This document shows, one piece after another, positions 54,018-62,465 of a DNA stretch of 64,000 bases. The translations under genes and the position numbers were made by a program. Each line of letters begins with the position of its first letter. The stretch's first letter is position 1. The notes below the pieces were generated by a model. The model saw nothing but the letters and a program-made list of their open reading frames with translations. It was not told the origin of the DNA and ran no database searches. Location of the stretch: contig NZ_CP053748.1 of NCBI RefSeq assembly GCF_024400215.1, forward strand, positions 992,001-1,056,000. The letters run 5' to 3'. The DNA comes from Massilia sp. erpn (GTDB lineage: Bacteria > Pseudomonadota > Gammaproteobacteria > Burkholderiales > Burkholderiaceae_D).

Positions 54018-55267
54018 TGCCAATCCTCCGGCTCCATGCGGTAACCCAGTTCGTCCATCAGACTGCTCACCTCCGGCTGCGCGGCCAGCTCCCGCAGTTG
54101 CGGGCGGCGCTTGCGCCAGCGGCCCGCGCCGGGCGTTTCGGTCGCCATCGTCACCGGCAGCGCGGGCGGCATGGGCAGCGGCGGCAGCTCCAGCCAGCGC
54201 GTGGCGCGTTCCATGATGGCGGCCGGATCGGCCATGAAGTCCTCAAACGCCAGACGCAGCGCCGGCACGCCGCTGGCGATGATGGCGCGGTGGCTGGCCA
54301 GCCACTGCGCCAGGCACACCTGCTCCAGGCTGCAGGCGCTGAGCGCATGCCAATCCGGCGGCAAATCGAATTTCCACCAGTGGCGGCCGAAAGGCAGCTG
54401 GTCGGAATAGCCGGCAATATCGAGCGAGACGCCGGCACGGCGCAGATCGTGGGCGAAGAAGCCGGTGGGCGAGAGCCAGCCATCCATCAGGCCGTTCACG
54501 CATTGGGCGTAGCCGCGCGTCAGATGGATGTAGCGCACCGCCGCCTGCGGGAAGAGCTGCTCGTACAGGCCGGGACGGTAAGCGTCGGACGGGGTCTTGA
54601 ACAGCAAGACCTTGTCCTGCGCGTCGGCGGCGGCGAAACGGCGCCGCCGCAGGCGCGGCAGCACGAAGGGCGGCTCCTCGATCTTGGCCGCCTCGTCGAA
54701 ATACTTGTTGGCGCCAGGTCCCAGATGGCCATCGTAATAATCGACGCGCCAGGGTTCGCGCCAGAACAGGGCTGCCAGCACCTGGCGCTGCACCTCCTGC
54801 TCGTCCAGCGGCTGCGACGCTTCCCGTTCGCGCATGCTGGCGTGGCCCAGCACCTCGTCCAATGCGCGCAGCATGCGCTGGTACTCCTCCGGCACGCTGA
54901 ACAGGGTGGGAAACTGCAGCAGCAGGCGGCGGCGCCAGCGTGCCGTCAACTCCGGCAAGGGTGCCCAATGCGCGTCGGCCACGGTCAAGCCGTCGAAGAT
55001 ATTGTCGGCCAGCGCATCGATGTCGTTCAGGCTGCGCAGGGCGTCGCTGTCGGAGTTGAAGCCAAAGCCGTTGCCGCTCAAGGCCAGGAAGGGTTCAGCC
55101 TCGCCGTCCAGCGAAGCGATGGCGGGATGCCCGGCCAGCACGCTCTTGAACAGGCTGGAGCCGGAGCGGGAACTGGTCAATATCACCGCCACCCGTTGCA
55201 CCGCGCCGCGCCATGGCGCGGAAGGCACAGCGCGCAGCGCGGCGACCGACTGCAGCAGCGCTTTCAT
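54014..55267 (-). CDS. Sulfotransferase-family protein
   Basis: 417 residues. The PAPS 5'-phosphosulfate loop is ILTSSRSGSSLFKSVLAG (about 29-46). The 3'-phosphate region lies around VRYIHLTRGYAQCVNGLMD, with the conserved Arg. A C-terminal helical part follows. It transfers sulfate from PAPS to a small molecule, sugar or lipid. It is coupled to the arginase-family gene and 12 bases downstream of a methyltransferase gene; an APS kinase nearby can supply PAPS. Confidence 0.87.
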   Translation of the reverse strand: MKALLQSVAALRAVPSAPWRGAVQRVAVILTSSRSGSSLFKSVLAGHPAIASLDGEAEPFLALSGNGFGFNSDSDALRSLNDIDALADNIFDGLTVADAHWAPLPELTARWRRRLLLQFPTLFSVPEEYQRMLRALDEVLGHASMREREASQPLDEQEVQRQVLAALFWREPWRVDYYDGHLGPGANKYFDEAAKIEEPPFVLPRLRRRRFAAADAQDKVLLFKTPSDAYRPGLYEQLFPQAAVRYIHLTRGYAQCVNGLMDGWLSPTGFFAHDLRRAGVSLDIAGYSDQLPFGRHWWKFDLPPDWHALSACSLEQVCLAQWLASHRAIIASGVPALRLAFEDFMADPAAIMERATRWLELPPLPMPPALPVTMATETPGAGRWRKRRPQLRELAAQPEVSSLMDELGYRMEPEDWQ

Positions 55268-55279
55268 CGCAGCCGCCGT

Positions 55280-55996
55280 TTATGGCACGCCGGCGTGGGC
55301 GCGTTCGATCAGGAAGGCGTAGAACTGCTTGGTTTCCGCCTTGTCGGCGCTGGCGGTCGCCATCAGGCGCACGCTGAAACCGGCTTCCTGCGCCAGCTTT
55401 TTCACCTCGTCCACCGCGCCGAAATTCGAATGCGCGAAATAGATGCGGCCGCCCGGCTTCAGGTATTTGCCGACCTGGCGGAAGAATTGGGTGTTGGTCT
55501 GGAAATCGGTATCCCACTGCGAACGTGCCACCACATCGTGCGCTTCCTTGTTGCGGAAAGGCAGATTGGCGGTGATGACGTCAAACTGCTCCTCGCCCGC
55601 CTGCTCGAACAGATTGGACTGGCGTACTTCCATCACGTTTTCAAAGCCATGCTGCTGCGCGTTGTGGCGCGCGCTCTTGACGGCGGCCGGATTGATGTCC
55701 AGCGCCAGCACACGGCCCGCGCCGCCGTAGCAGGCGAAGACGGCGATCACGCCGGAGCCGGTGCCCACATCGAGCACACTGGCGCCGGGCGGGATATGCA
55801 GGTTCTGCACCAGCGGCTGGCTGTCGGTGAAGGGCCAGAAGGTGTCGGGATAGACCAGGAAGCTCTTGCCCAGATAGCGCACCGTCTTGCCTTCGGCGGG
55901 AATGGCCTTGAACAGTTTCTGCCTGTCCTTCTGCCAGCGGTCGATCTTCGCCGTGCCTGCTGCGGCGGCGCCGCCGCGTTCGGAGGAAGTCTGCAT
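55280..55996 (-). CDS. Class I SAM-dependent methyltransferase
   Basis: 238 residues from the ATG at 55996, with AAAGGTG upstream. SAM motif I is VLDVGTGSGVIAVFA and motif II region VLALDINPAAV. TANLPF replaces the NPPF/NPPY motif found in N-methyltransferases such as PrmC. It heads the methyltransferase-sulfotransferase-arginase operon. The target could be a protein, rRNA or the cluster's product. Confidence 0.87.
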   Translation of the reverse strand: MQTSSERGGAAAAGTAKIDRWQKDRQKLFKAIPAEGKTVRYLGKSFLVYPDTFWPFTDSQPLVQNLHIPPGASVLDVGTGSGVIAVFACYGGAGRVLALDINPAAVKSARHNAQQHGFENVMEVRQSNLFEQAGEEQFDVITANLPFRNKEAHDVVARSQWDTDFQTNTQFFRQVGKYLKPGGRIYFAHSNFGAVDEVKKLAQEAGFSVRLMATASADKAETKQFYAFLIERAHAGVP

Positions 55997-56141
55997 ATCA
56001 TCACCTTTCACAGCGGGGTAACGCGTATCGGGGAGAACAGCTCGCGGACTATCCTAGCGCATGTTGGGAAGCGGGATCAAGCACGCCACGATTGCGCCGC
56101 AGTCCGCGCTCGAACTGCGACACTATCGTCATGCAAGCGTA

Positions 56142-57425
56142 TCAGCGCAAGCCGCTCGCCAGGCGCGGCGACGACAACAGCGCGCGGAAGGCCGCCCAGC
56201 GCTGGGCGCGCGCCTGCTGCGGATCGCTGGCCGTAGCGTGGCGCTGCACATACGCTTTCACCAGATCGGCGCCCAGATTGTAGTTGATGACATAGCTGCG
56301 CACCGTGTCGTAGAACTGCACGCGCTGCGCCGATTTTTCCGGCGGGTAGAGCTGCACGTTCACCAGCCAGTCGATGGCCTGGGCGCGCGTGAAGCTGCCA
56401 TCGAGGTACTGCATGGCGGCGTCGTTGTCGGCGTAGCTCAGTTTCGCCAGCAGGCGGCGCAGGCGCGCATACTGCGGCGCCAGCGCCGGATCGAGGCCGG
56501 CCAGCGGGAACAGCACCTTCTGCTCGAACTCCAGGCGCTCGTCCTCGCTGAAGGCCAGCTCGATACCGTAGTTGGCGCTGCCTTCGGCGATCAGCGACAT
56601 CGGCGATTGCAGCGGGTAGACGCTGTACTCGACCCAGCCCTTGCCCTTGACCAGGGTCTGTTCCAGCAGCGCATTGTAGACATGGTGGCCGGGATAGCCC
56701 TCGTGGCAGCCCAGGTCCACGGCGCGGTCGATATAGATGGGGAATTCGGTATTGATCTGAATCAGGCTGCGCGACTGGCCCTTGTACCAGTTATAACCCG
56801 ACCAGGGCTTGCCGGTGACGAATTCAAGCGTGAAGCTTTCCTGCTCGGGCAAGCCGATATGCGGCGCGGTGCGTTCGCGGCAGGCGCGGATGGCGGCGTC
56901 CATCACCGGGCGCAGGCGGTCGGCCGGAATCACGAAGTTCTGGCGGAAGGCTTGCAGGCGCTCGGTCACGGGGCCACTGCCCGGCAGCAGCTGCGCGATT
57001 TCGCCGACCAGGCTTTCGTAGTAGGCGCGCGTATGGTGGGGCGTGACGGCGTCGTACAGGCGCGCGCTTTCCTCATCGAAGCTGAACTTCTTCCCGTCCA
57101 GCATATCGATGTAGGCCTGCATCGCGGCCAGCTGCTTGTTGAGGAATTCGATGCGCAGGGTTTCGTCGGCATCGGCGCCCTTCTGCCCGGCCAGCAGCTT
57201 GAGCGTGGCGCCGGCGTCGGCGCGCAGCTCCTTCAGCGGGCGCTTCTTGCGCGCCGCCTCTTCCTGCCATTGCGGCGGACCGTAATAGGCATCGACATAA
57301 TTGGCGTCATGCTGGCCGATGGCCAGCACCAGTTTGGTATAGCGTTCGGCCACGTCCTGCAGCGGCGCGGCCCAGACGCTGCCCGCCATCAGCAAGGCGG
57401 CGCTGCCCAGCAGCAGTTTCTTCAT
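56142..57425 (-). CDS. DUF885-type exported protein (putative metallopeptidase)
   Basis: 427 residues from the ATG at 57425, preceded by GGAGGGAG. The signal peptide ends at VWA/APL. A zinc-site-like GCHEGYPGHHVYN lies in the second half, matching the HExxH-type motif of DUF885 proteins, with a possible third ligand in LIAEGSANYGIEL. Members are predicted peptidases of the periplasm. It is a single gene between the methyltransferase and a small secreted protein. Confidence 0.85.
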   Translation of the reverse strand: MKKLLLGSAALLMAGSVWAAPLQDVAERYTKLVLAIGQHDANYVDAYYGPPQWQEEAARKKRPLKELRADAGATLKLLAGQKGADADETLRIEFLNKQLAAMQAYIDMLDGKKFSFDEESARLYDAVTPHHTRAYYESLVGEIAQLLPGSGPVTERLQAFRQNFVIPADRLRPVMDAAIRACRERTAPHIGLPEQESFTLEFVTGKPWSGYNWYKGQSRSLIQINTEFPIYIDRAVDLGCHEGYPGHHVYNALLEQTLVKGKGWVEYSVYPLQSPMSLIAEGSANYGIELAFSEDERLEFEQKVLFPLAGLDPALAPQYARLRRLLAKLSYADNDAAMQYLDGSFTRAQAIDWLVNVQLYPPEKSAQRVQFYDTVRSYVINYNLGADLVKAYVQRHATASDPQQARAQRWAAFRALLSSPRLASGLR

Positions 57426-57509
57426 CCACTCCCTCCTGTTCCGGTAAGGACGCATGCGCGTCCGGCCGGCACAGTGTAAGGGAGTGGCCTGCTTTACACA
57501 ACGGCAGGG

Positions 57510-57956
57510 CTAGCGGTGCATGGCCACGCGCAGCAGCGGCGCATCCAGTCCGGCCATGTCCACGGGCTGGGCCAGCAGCAGTTCGCCGCCCACTTCGCCG
57601 TCGCTGCCGCGCCAGAGGCGCATGTGGATGCTGCGGTCCTCGGCCACGAAGGTATCGGTGCCGGCGCCGACCAGGCGCACCTTGCGGCCATTGTCGAGAA
57701 TCGCGTACATGGTGGCCGTGCTGGAAATCAGCGACAGTTCCTGGCCGTTGGACAGATCATAGCTGCCGCGATAGGAGGCGAAGTTGGTAACGTTCATCCC
57801 ATAGCTGGTTGCCGGCAGATCGATGCGGTCGATCTGGCCCGGAACGCGCACGGTTTCCACCGGCTGTTTGGCGTCTTGCGCTGGCGGTTCAGCCAACGCC
57901 ATCCCCTGCCCTGCGCCGGCCAAAACGGCGAGCAGGCATAGTGTGGTCTTGTTCAT
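57510..57956 (-). CDS. Small secreted protein of unknown function
   Basis: 148 residues. The signal peptide is at 1-22 (GMALA). The mature part is beta-rich (SYGMNVTNFASYRGSYDLSN, then FVAEDRSIHMRLWRGSDG). There are no cysteines in the mature part and no family recognised. It lies downstream of the aminopeptidase gene on the same strand with a 111-bp gap. Confidence 0.72.
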   Translation of the reverse strand: MNKTTLCLLAVLAGAGQGMALAEPPAQDAKQPVETVRVPGQIDRIDLPATSYGMNVTNFASYRGSYDLSNGQELSLISSTATMYAILDNGRKVRLVGAGTDTFVAEDRSIHMRLWRGSDGEVGGELLLAQPVDMAGLDAPLLRVAMHR

Positions 57957-58067
57957 GGTAATCCCCTTTTAGACGGGGCAGAGCCAGGATGCCTTCCGGT
58001 CCTGCCGCCGTCTTTACTATAGACCAGCGCTATAGGGGGACGAAATAGATTTGATGGATGAAAAAGC

Positions 58068-60737
58068 CTAGCTTAATGGTACTGTCAAAGCCCGGCGGAT
58101 CGCCACGCAGCGCGCATCTTCCTGGTGCGCCAGCAGCAGGGCGCGGCGGGTGCCTGTGGACAGTTCTTTGTTGTCCTCCACCGCTGCCGCCAGGCGCTGC
58201 ACGCTGGCTGGCGTGCAGGTGGCCGGAATCATGCTGGCGCCATAGGCGCGCATGAAGACCGGGCCGGCCGCCTTGTCCAGCAGCGGCAACTGGCGCAGAC
58301 GCTCGGCCGCGCTTTGCTCGCTCAGCGCATGCTGCTCGGCCGGATACATGGCGCCCATGGCGGTGCGGATGCGCGAGAACGGCAGCGTGCTTTGCAGATC
58401 GCCGATCCTGGCCAGCCATTCCTGCTTGACTTGCGGATCGGGGCTGATCACGCGCGCCGCCAGCGCGGCCGCCTGGCCGCTGTCGCTATTGTCGCGCGCC
58501 TGCTCGGCCTCGATGCGGGCGGCAATGCCGGGATGGTTATGACGGCTCAGGTGGCGCAGGATGTCCCAACGCAGATCCTGGCTGATGTTCAGGCCACCGG
58601 CTTTTTCGCGGCCATCCAGCATGGCCGCCAGACGCGCCAGCGCGGACCGGCTGGTCACGGCATCCAGATGCAGATCGAACCAGCGGCGCTGGAAATTGCT
58701 ATTGCCCTTGTTGGCCAGTACCTGGGTCCAGCTCAGCTTTTCCAGCGCGGCCGCGGTGCGCTGGGCATAGGGCGAGCCCGGTGCCATCAGGTTCAGATAA
58801 TCCTGCGCCTTGTCCACTTTGCCGATCACGTCGCCCAGCACCGAGTAATCCTTCTCGTAAGGCAGGTTGTTCTGCGCCACTTGCAGGAAATCGTTGAGCG
58901 GCAGATCGCCATCGCGCACGCTGTCCCACAGATTGTTCCACAGCATGGTGCGCAGCAGCGGATCGTCGACCTTGCGCAGCGACTGGCGCGCGGTGGCGAA
59001 GGAACGCGCATCCAGCTTCACCTTGGCAAAACCCCAATCCTCGTAGTTCGGATAGACCAGGTCCGGGCAGGCTTCGCCGGCCAGGTTCTCCACCACGGTG
59101 CTGGCGCCCTTGTACGTCACGCCCTGCTGGCGTTCCAGCTGGAGCTGGCCGCCGCGCTTGACGAACAGGCCGACCTGCACGCGCTGCTCGCGCAGCACCG
59201 GATAGGCGGCCGGCGCGCTTTGCTGCAGGCTGAATTCCTGCAGCTTGCCGCCCTTGCAGGTATAGCTGGCGGTGATGGTGTTCACGCCCGGCTGGTAGAG
59301 CCACTGCTGGGTCCATGGCCCCAGGTCGCGGCCGGCCGCTTCGCCCAGGCTGCCGATGAAGTCATCCAGTTTCGCGTTCTGCCAGGAGTACTTGACCAGA
59401 TAGTTGTGCACGCCCTTGCGGAACACTTCCTGGCCCAGCAGGTGGCGCAGCTGCTTGAGCGTGGACGCGCCTTTCGAATAGGTGATGGCGTCGATATTGT
59501 CGAAGGCATTGGCGGTGGACGGCACCGGCACCTCGATCGGATGGGTGGTCACGCGCTGGTCGTGCTCATAGGCGCCGACCTTGCCGCGCGTGTAGAAGGA
59601 CTGCCAGCCGTTCTTGAATTCGGTCGCCTCGGCCGCAGCCAGGGTGGCCATGAAGGAAGCGAAGCTCTCGTTCAGCCACAGGCCGTTCCACCACTTCATC
59701 GTCACCAGATCGCCGAACCACTGGTGGGCCATCTCGTGCATGATGACCGTGGCCAGCGATTCGCGCTGAGCGGCCGTCATCTCGTCCTTGTGCACGAAAC
59801 GCGCCTCGCCGAAGGTGACGGCGCCGGCGTTTTCCATGGCGCCATAGAGGAAGTCGGGCACCAGGATCTGGTCGTATTTGTCGAACTGGTAAGGAACGCC
59901 GAAGTACTCGTCGAAGAACTTCAGGCCTTGCGCGGTATAGCGGAACCAGATTTCAGGCTGCACCTGGGACGCCAGCGACTGGCGCGCCATCAGGCGCATC
60001 GGGTATTTGGCACTGGTCTTGTCTTCCCACACCTTGTAAGGACCGGCGTGCAGGGAGAAGTTGTAAGCGCTGAGTTTTTTCGAGACAGGGAAAGTCCAGC
60101 GCCTGGCGCCGTCCACGTCCTGCACCGCGTTTTCGCGCGTCATCGACACCACCTGCCAGTCGGCCGGCGCGGTGACGTTGAGCTGATAGGTCGCCTTCAG
60201 ATCGGGCTGGTCGAACAGGGCGAACATCTGGTGCGCGGCGGCCGGCTCGAAATGGGAGTAGGTGTAGACGCGGCCGTCGGCCGGATCGACCATGCGATGC
60301 AGACCCTCGCCATTGGTGCTGTGCTTGCGCTCGTAGCTCACCGTGACGGTGTTGCGGCCCTGGCGCAGGTCTTCCGCCGCCAAGGTGATAAACCATTTAT
60401 TGTATTTCGGCGTCACGGCCTTGCCGTTGACGGTGAGCGCGCTGATGGTGGCCTGGTCCAGGTCCACGGTCAGCGCCTGGCTGGCGTCGCTCAGATCGAA
60501 ATTGAGCGTGGTGGTGGCGCTGAAGCTTTCGCCGCCGGTGAGTTTGAAGTCCAGTACATAGGCCACGTTCGAGACGCGGGCCGAACGCGCCATGGCGTCG
60601 GCTTCGCTGAGCCAGGCGTTGTCGGCGCGCGCCGCAGCGGGAACGGCGGCGGGGGTGGCGGCATGGGCGCTGATGGCGCCCGCTGCGAACGCGGAACTGA
60701 TAGTCAGCGCCACAGCTTGAGATACTAGCGATTTCAT
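58068..60737 (-). CDS. Exported M1-family aminopeptidase
   Basis: 889 residues from the ATG at 60737, with AAAGGGAG upstream. The signal peptide is MKSLVSQAVALTISSAFAAG followed by AISAHA. M1 hallmarks: GAMEN at 299-303 binds the substrate N-terminus; HEMAH at 334-338 and Glu357 (LNESFA) form the zinc site. The C-terminal ERAP-like helical domain is complete. It removes N-terminal residues from peptides in the periplasm, unlike cytosolic PepN. Confidence 0.93.
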   Translation of the reverse strand: MKSLVSQAVALTISSAFAAGAISAHAATPAAVPAAARADNAWLSEADAMARSARVSNVAYVLDFKLTGGESFSATTTLNFDLSDASQALTVDLDQATISALTVNGKAVTPKYNKWFITLAAEDLRQGRNTVTVSYERKHSTNGEGLHRMVDPADGRVYTYSHFEPAAAHQMFALFDQPDLKATYQLNVTAPADWQVVSMTRENAVQDVDGARRWTFPVSKKLSAYNFSLHAGPYKVWEDKTSAKYPMRLMARQSLASQVQPEIWFRYTAQGLKFFDEYFGVPYQFDKYDQILVPDFLYGAMENAGAVTFGEARFVHKDEMTAAQRESLATVIMHEMAHQWFGDLVTMKWWNGLWLNESFASFMATLAAAEATEFKNGWQSFYTRGKVGAYEHDQRVTTHPIEVPVPSTANAFDNIDAITYSKGASTLKQLRHLLGQEVFRKGVHNYLVKYSWQNAKLDDFIGSLGEAAGRDLGPWTQQWLYQPGVNTITASYTCKGGKLQEFSLQQSAPAAYPVLREQRVQVGLFVKRGGQLQLERQQGVTYKGASTVVENLAGEACPDLVYPNYEDWGFAKVKLDARSFATARQSLRKVDDPLLRTMLWNNLWDSVRDGDLPLNDFLQVAQNNLPYEKDYSVLGDVIGKVDKAQDYLNLMAPGSPYAQRTAAALEKLSWTQVLANKGNSNFQRRWFDLHLDAVTSRSALARLAAMLDGREKAGGLNISQDLRWDILRHLSRHNHPGIAARIEAEQARDNSDSGQAAALAARVISPDPQVKQEWLARIGDLQSTLPFSRIRTAMGAMYPAEQHALSEQSAAERLRQLPLLDKAAGPVFMRAYGASMIPATCTPASVQRLAAAVEDNKELSTGTRRALLLAHQEDARCVAIRRALTVPLS

Positions 60738-60829
60738 GATTCTCCCTTTCTCTTGTGAGCGCCCATCTGTGGTGGGCGGCGCAGGGATGATAGCATTGTC
60801 GCCTGTTCCCGCCACCTGAAAAAACACCG

Positions 60830-60907
60830 ATGAAGAACGCTTTTAAAACCCCTGATCAGCCGGACATGCAGGCCCTGATCACCGTTACGCAGAAGGCGGC
60901 AGCATGA
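60830..60907 (+). CDS. Possible 25-residue upstream ORF coupled to the MazG-like gene
   Basis: ATG at 60830 opens a 25-codon frame (MKNAFKTPDQPDMQALITVT and a short tail) whose stop overlaps the next ATG by four bases (ATGA). It may be a leader peptide that couples translation, or simply open sequence. No family. Confidence 0.3.
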   Translation: MKNAFKTPDQPDMQALITVTQKAAA

Positions 60908-61260
60908 GCCGGCAGGATTCCCTCGACCAGTTGCGTGAGCTGACGCGCGCCTTTGCGGCGGAACGCGACTGGGAACAGTTCCACACGCCGAAGAATCTGG
61001 CCATGGCCTTGTCGGTGGAAGTGGCCGAGCTGGTTGAACATTTCCAGTGGCTGCCCACCGGCGCGCTGGACGAACTCGATGAACGCAAGCGCGAAGGCAT
61101 CCGCCACGAGCTGGCCGATGTGCTGCTCTACCTGGTGCAGCTGGCCGACAAGACCGGCGTCGACCTGCGCGCCGCCGCGCTGGAGAAAATGGCGCTGAAC
61201 CGGGCCAAATACCCGGCCGCGCAAGTCAAGGGCGACGCCCGCAAGTACGACGAATATTGA
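60904..61260 (+). CDS. MazG-like nucleotide pyrophosphohydrolase
   Basis: 118 residues. The all-alpha NTP pyrophosphohydrolase pattern is clear: SLDQLRELTRAFAAERDW, KNLAMALSVEVAELVEHFQW with the ExxE metal site, then IRHELADVLLYLVQLADKTG with the second ExxD. It resembles the RS21-C6/dCTPase group. It hydrolyses non-canonical or excess (d)NTPs to monophosphates as house-cleaning. Confidence 0.92.
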   Translation: MSRQDSLDQLRELTRAFAAERDWEQFHTPKNLAMALSVEVAELVEHFQWLPTGALDELDERKREGIRHELADVLLYLVQLADKTGVDLRAAALEKMALNRAKYPAAQVKGDARKYDEY

Positions 61261-61261
61261 T

Positions 61262-62161
61262 TCAGCCTTGCAGGCCGAGCGCCCTGCGGATTGCGGCGCC
61301 GACGATGCGCCAGGCGGGCGAACTGGCCGCCACTTCATCATAGTGGCTGGCGCCGGGCAGCACGATCACTTCCGCGACATCGCCGGCCGCCATGGCGCGG
61401 CACGCATAGTTTTCGCCCGTCTGCGGCGGCGAGATGTCGTCGCGTTCGCCATGGATCAGCACCGTGCGGATGGCGGCGGGCAGCATTTCAGCAGGCGAGG
61501 TATCGGCAAAGACGTCGGGACGCTCGGCCGTCGGCAAGCCGGCCAATTGCGCCGTATCGCGCTCGCAAGTGCGCTTGATCAGCGCCGCCTCGTTGCGCAG
61601 GTCGGCCAGGCCACCCAGGCTGATCACCGTGGGAATCGGCAGCGGCGCGGCAGCGTAGGCAGGACTCCATGACGGCAGCTTGTGGCGCGAAGCCGCCCAC
61701 TGCGCCAGATGGCCGCCGGCCGAATGGCCCACCGCCACCACGCGCGACAGATCGGCGCAAGCTTCCTGCTTGAGCAGATCGACGGCCGTGGCGACGTCCT
61801 GGTACATGCCGGGATAGCCGCCACCCGCCTCGTCGTAGCGGCGGTACTCGATATTCCAGACCGCGATGCCTTGCGCGACCAGGGCATTGGCCATGCTGCG
61901 CATCTGCACAATGCCGCCAAAGTCCACCGTCCAGCAACCGCCGTGGATCAGCAGCACCACCGGGAACGGGCCTGCGCCTTCCGGCTTGAACAGCTCCACG
62001 AATTGCGAAGGCGCGCTGCCATAGGCGATGCGGCGCGCGGGCGGCGCGCCATCCAGCGCCAGATAGTCTTGCAGGTTCATGGGCCTTGTGACGACAGCGC
62101 CGGCGCCGGGGCGGCCGTCATCGGCAACAGAAAGCAGGGGCTTACGGACTTGCTTCAGCAT
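61262..62161 (-). CDS. Alpha/beta hydrolase, esterase/arylformamidase-like
   Basis: 299 residues from the ATG at 62161, with AAGGA upstream (the Met at 62080 would also leave the hydrolase core whole). The oxyanion motif HGGCW and nucleophile elbow GHSAGGH place it in the HGG family with BD-FAE and kynurenine formamidase-like esterases. The acid is in HGERDDISP and the histidine in GASHYDEV. No signal peptide. Substrate unknown. Confidence 0.85.
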   Translation of the reverse strand: MLKQVRKPLLSVADDGRPGAGAVVTRPMNLQDYLALDGAPPARRIAYGSAPSQFVELFKPEGAGPFPVVLLIHGGCWTVDFGGIVQMRSMANALVAQGIAVWNIEYRRYDEAGGGYPGMYQDVATAVDLLKQEACADLSRVVAVGHSAGGHLAQWAASRHKLPSWSPAYAAAPLPIPTVISLGGLADLRNEAALIKRTCERDTAQLAGLPTAERPDVFADTSPAEMLPAAIRTVLIHGERDDISPPQTGENYACRAMAAGDVAEVIVLPGASHYDEVAASSPAWRIVGAAIRRALGLQG

Positions 62162-62241
62162 GAGAATCCTTGCGGGTAGTCGGGCCAGCCCGCAGCATAG
62201 CGCGTTGTGGGGCGGATGTCATTTCGGGTGCGTAGCGGAAC

Positions 62242-62364
62242 CTGTCTGAAAACACTGCCTGAAATTGTCTGAATCTGTCTGATTTTGTTTGAGACGGATG
62301 CAGCTTGGCAAATGCAAACAAGTCCAGACAAATTCAGGCAAAAGCAGGCAGTCATTTCAGACAG
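62242..62364. repeat. Large inverted repeat of helically phased TGTCTGA units
   Basis: On the + strand TG(T/C/T)(C/T)TGA-like units start at 62243, 62256, 62266, 62276 and 62286. On the minus strand the same kind of units start at 62363, 62350, 62340, 62330, 62320 and 62310. The spacing is 13 then 10, 10, 10 in both arms. The arms face each other across about 15 bp and can pair imperfectly into a long cruciform or hairpin. It lies between the esterase and the helicase genes; the rest of the 304-bp gap holds only the helicase terminator. Confidence 0.8.
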
Positions 62365-62416
62365 ATTCCGCGAGGGAGCCGAAAACACAAGCCGGTACAA
62401 CAGATACCTGTGGCGA

Positions 62417-62444
62417 ATAAAAAAACCGGCCAACGGCCGGTTTT
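62417..62444 (-). terminator. Terminator of the DeaD helicase gene
   Basis: Minus-strand AACCGGCC GTT GGCCGGTT is followed by a T run (the A run at 62417-62425). It starts about 20 bases after the helicase stop. Confidence 0.9.
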
Positions 62445-62465
62445 CCTAAGCGGGAAGCCGAAAGA

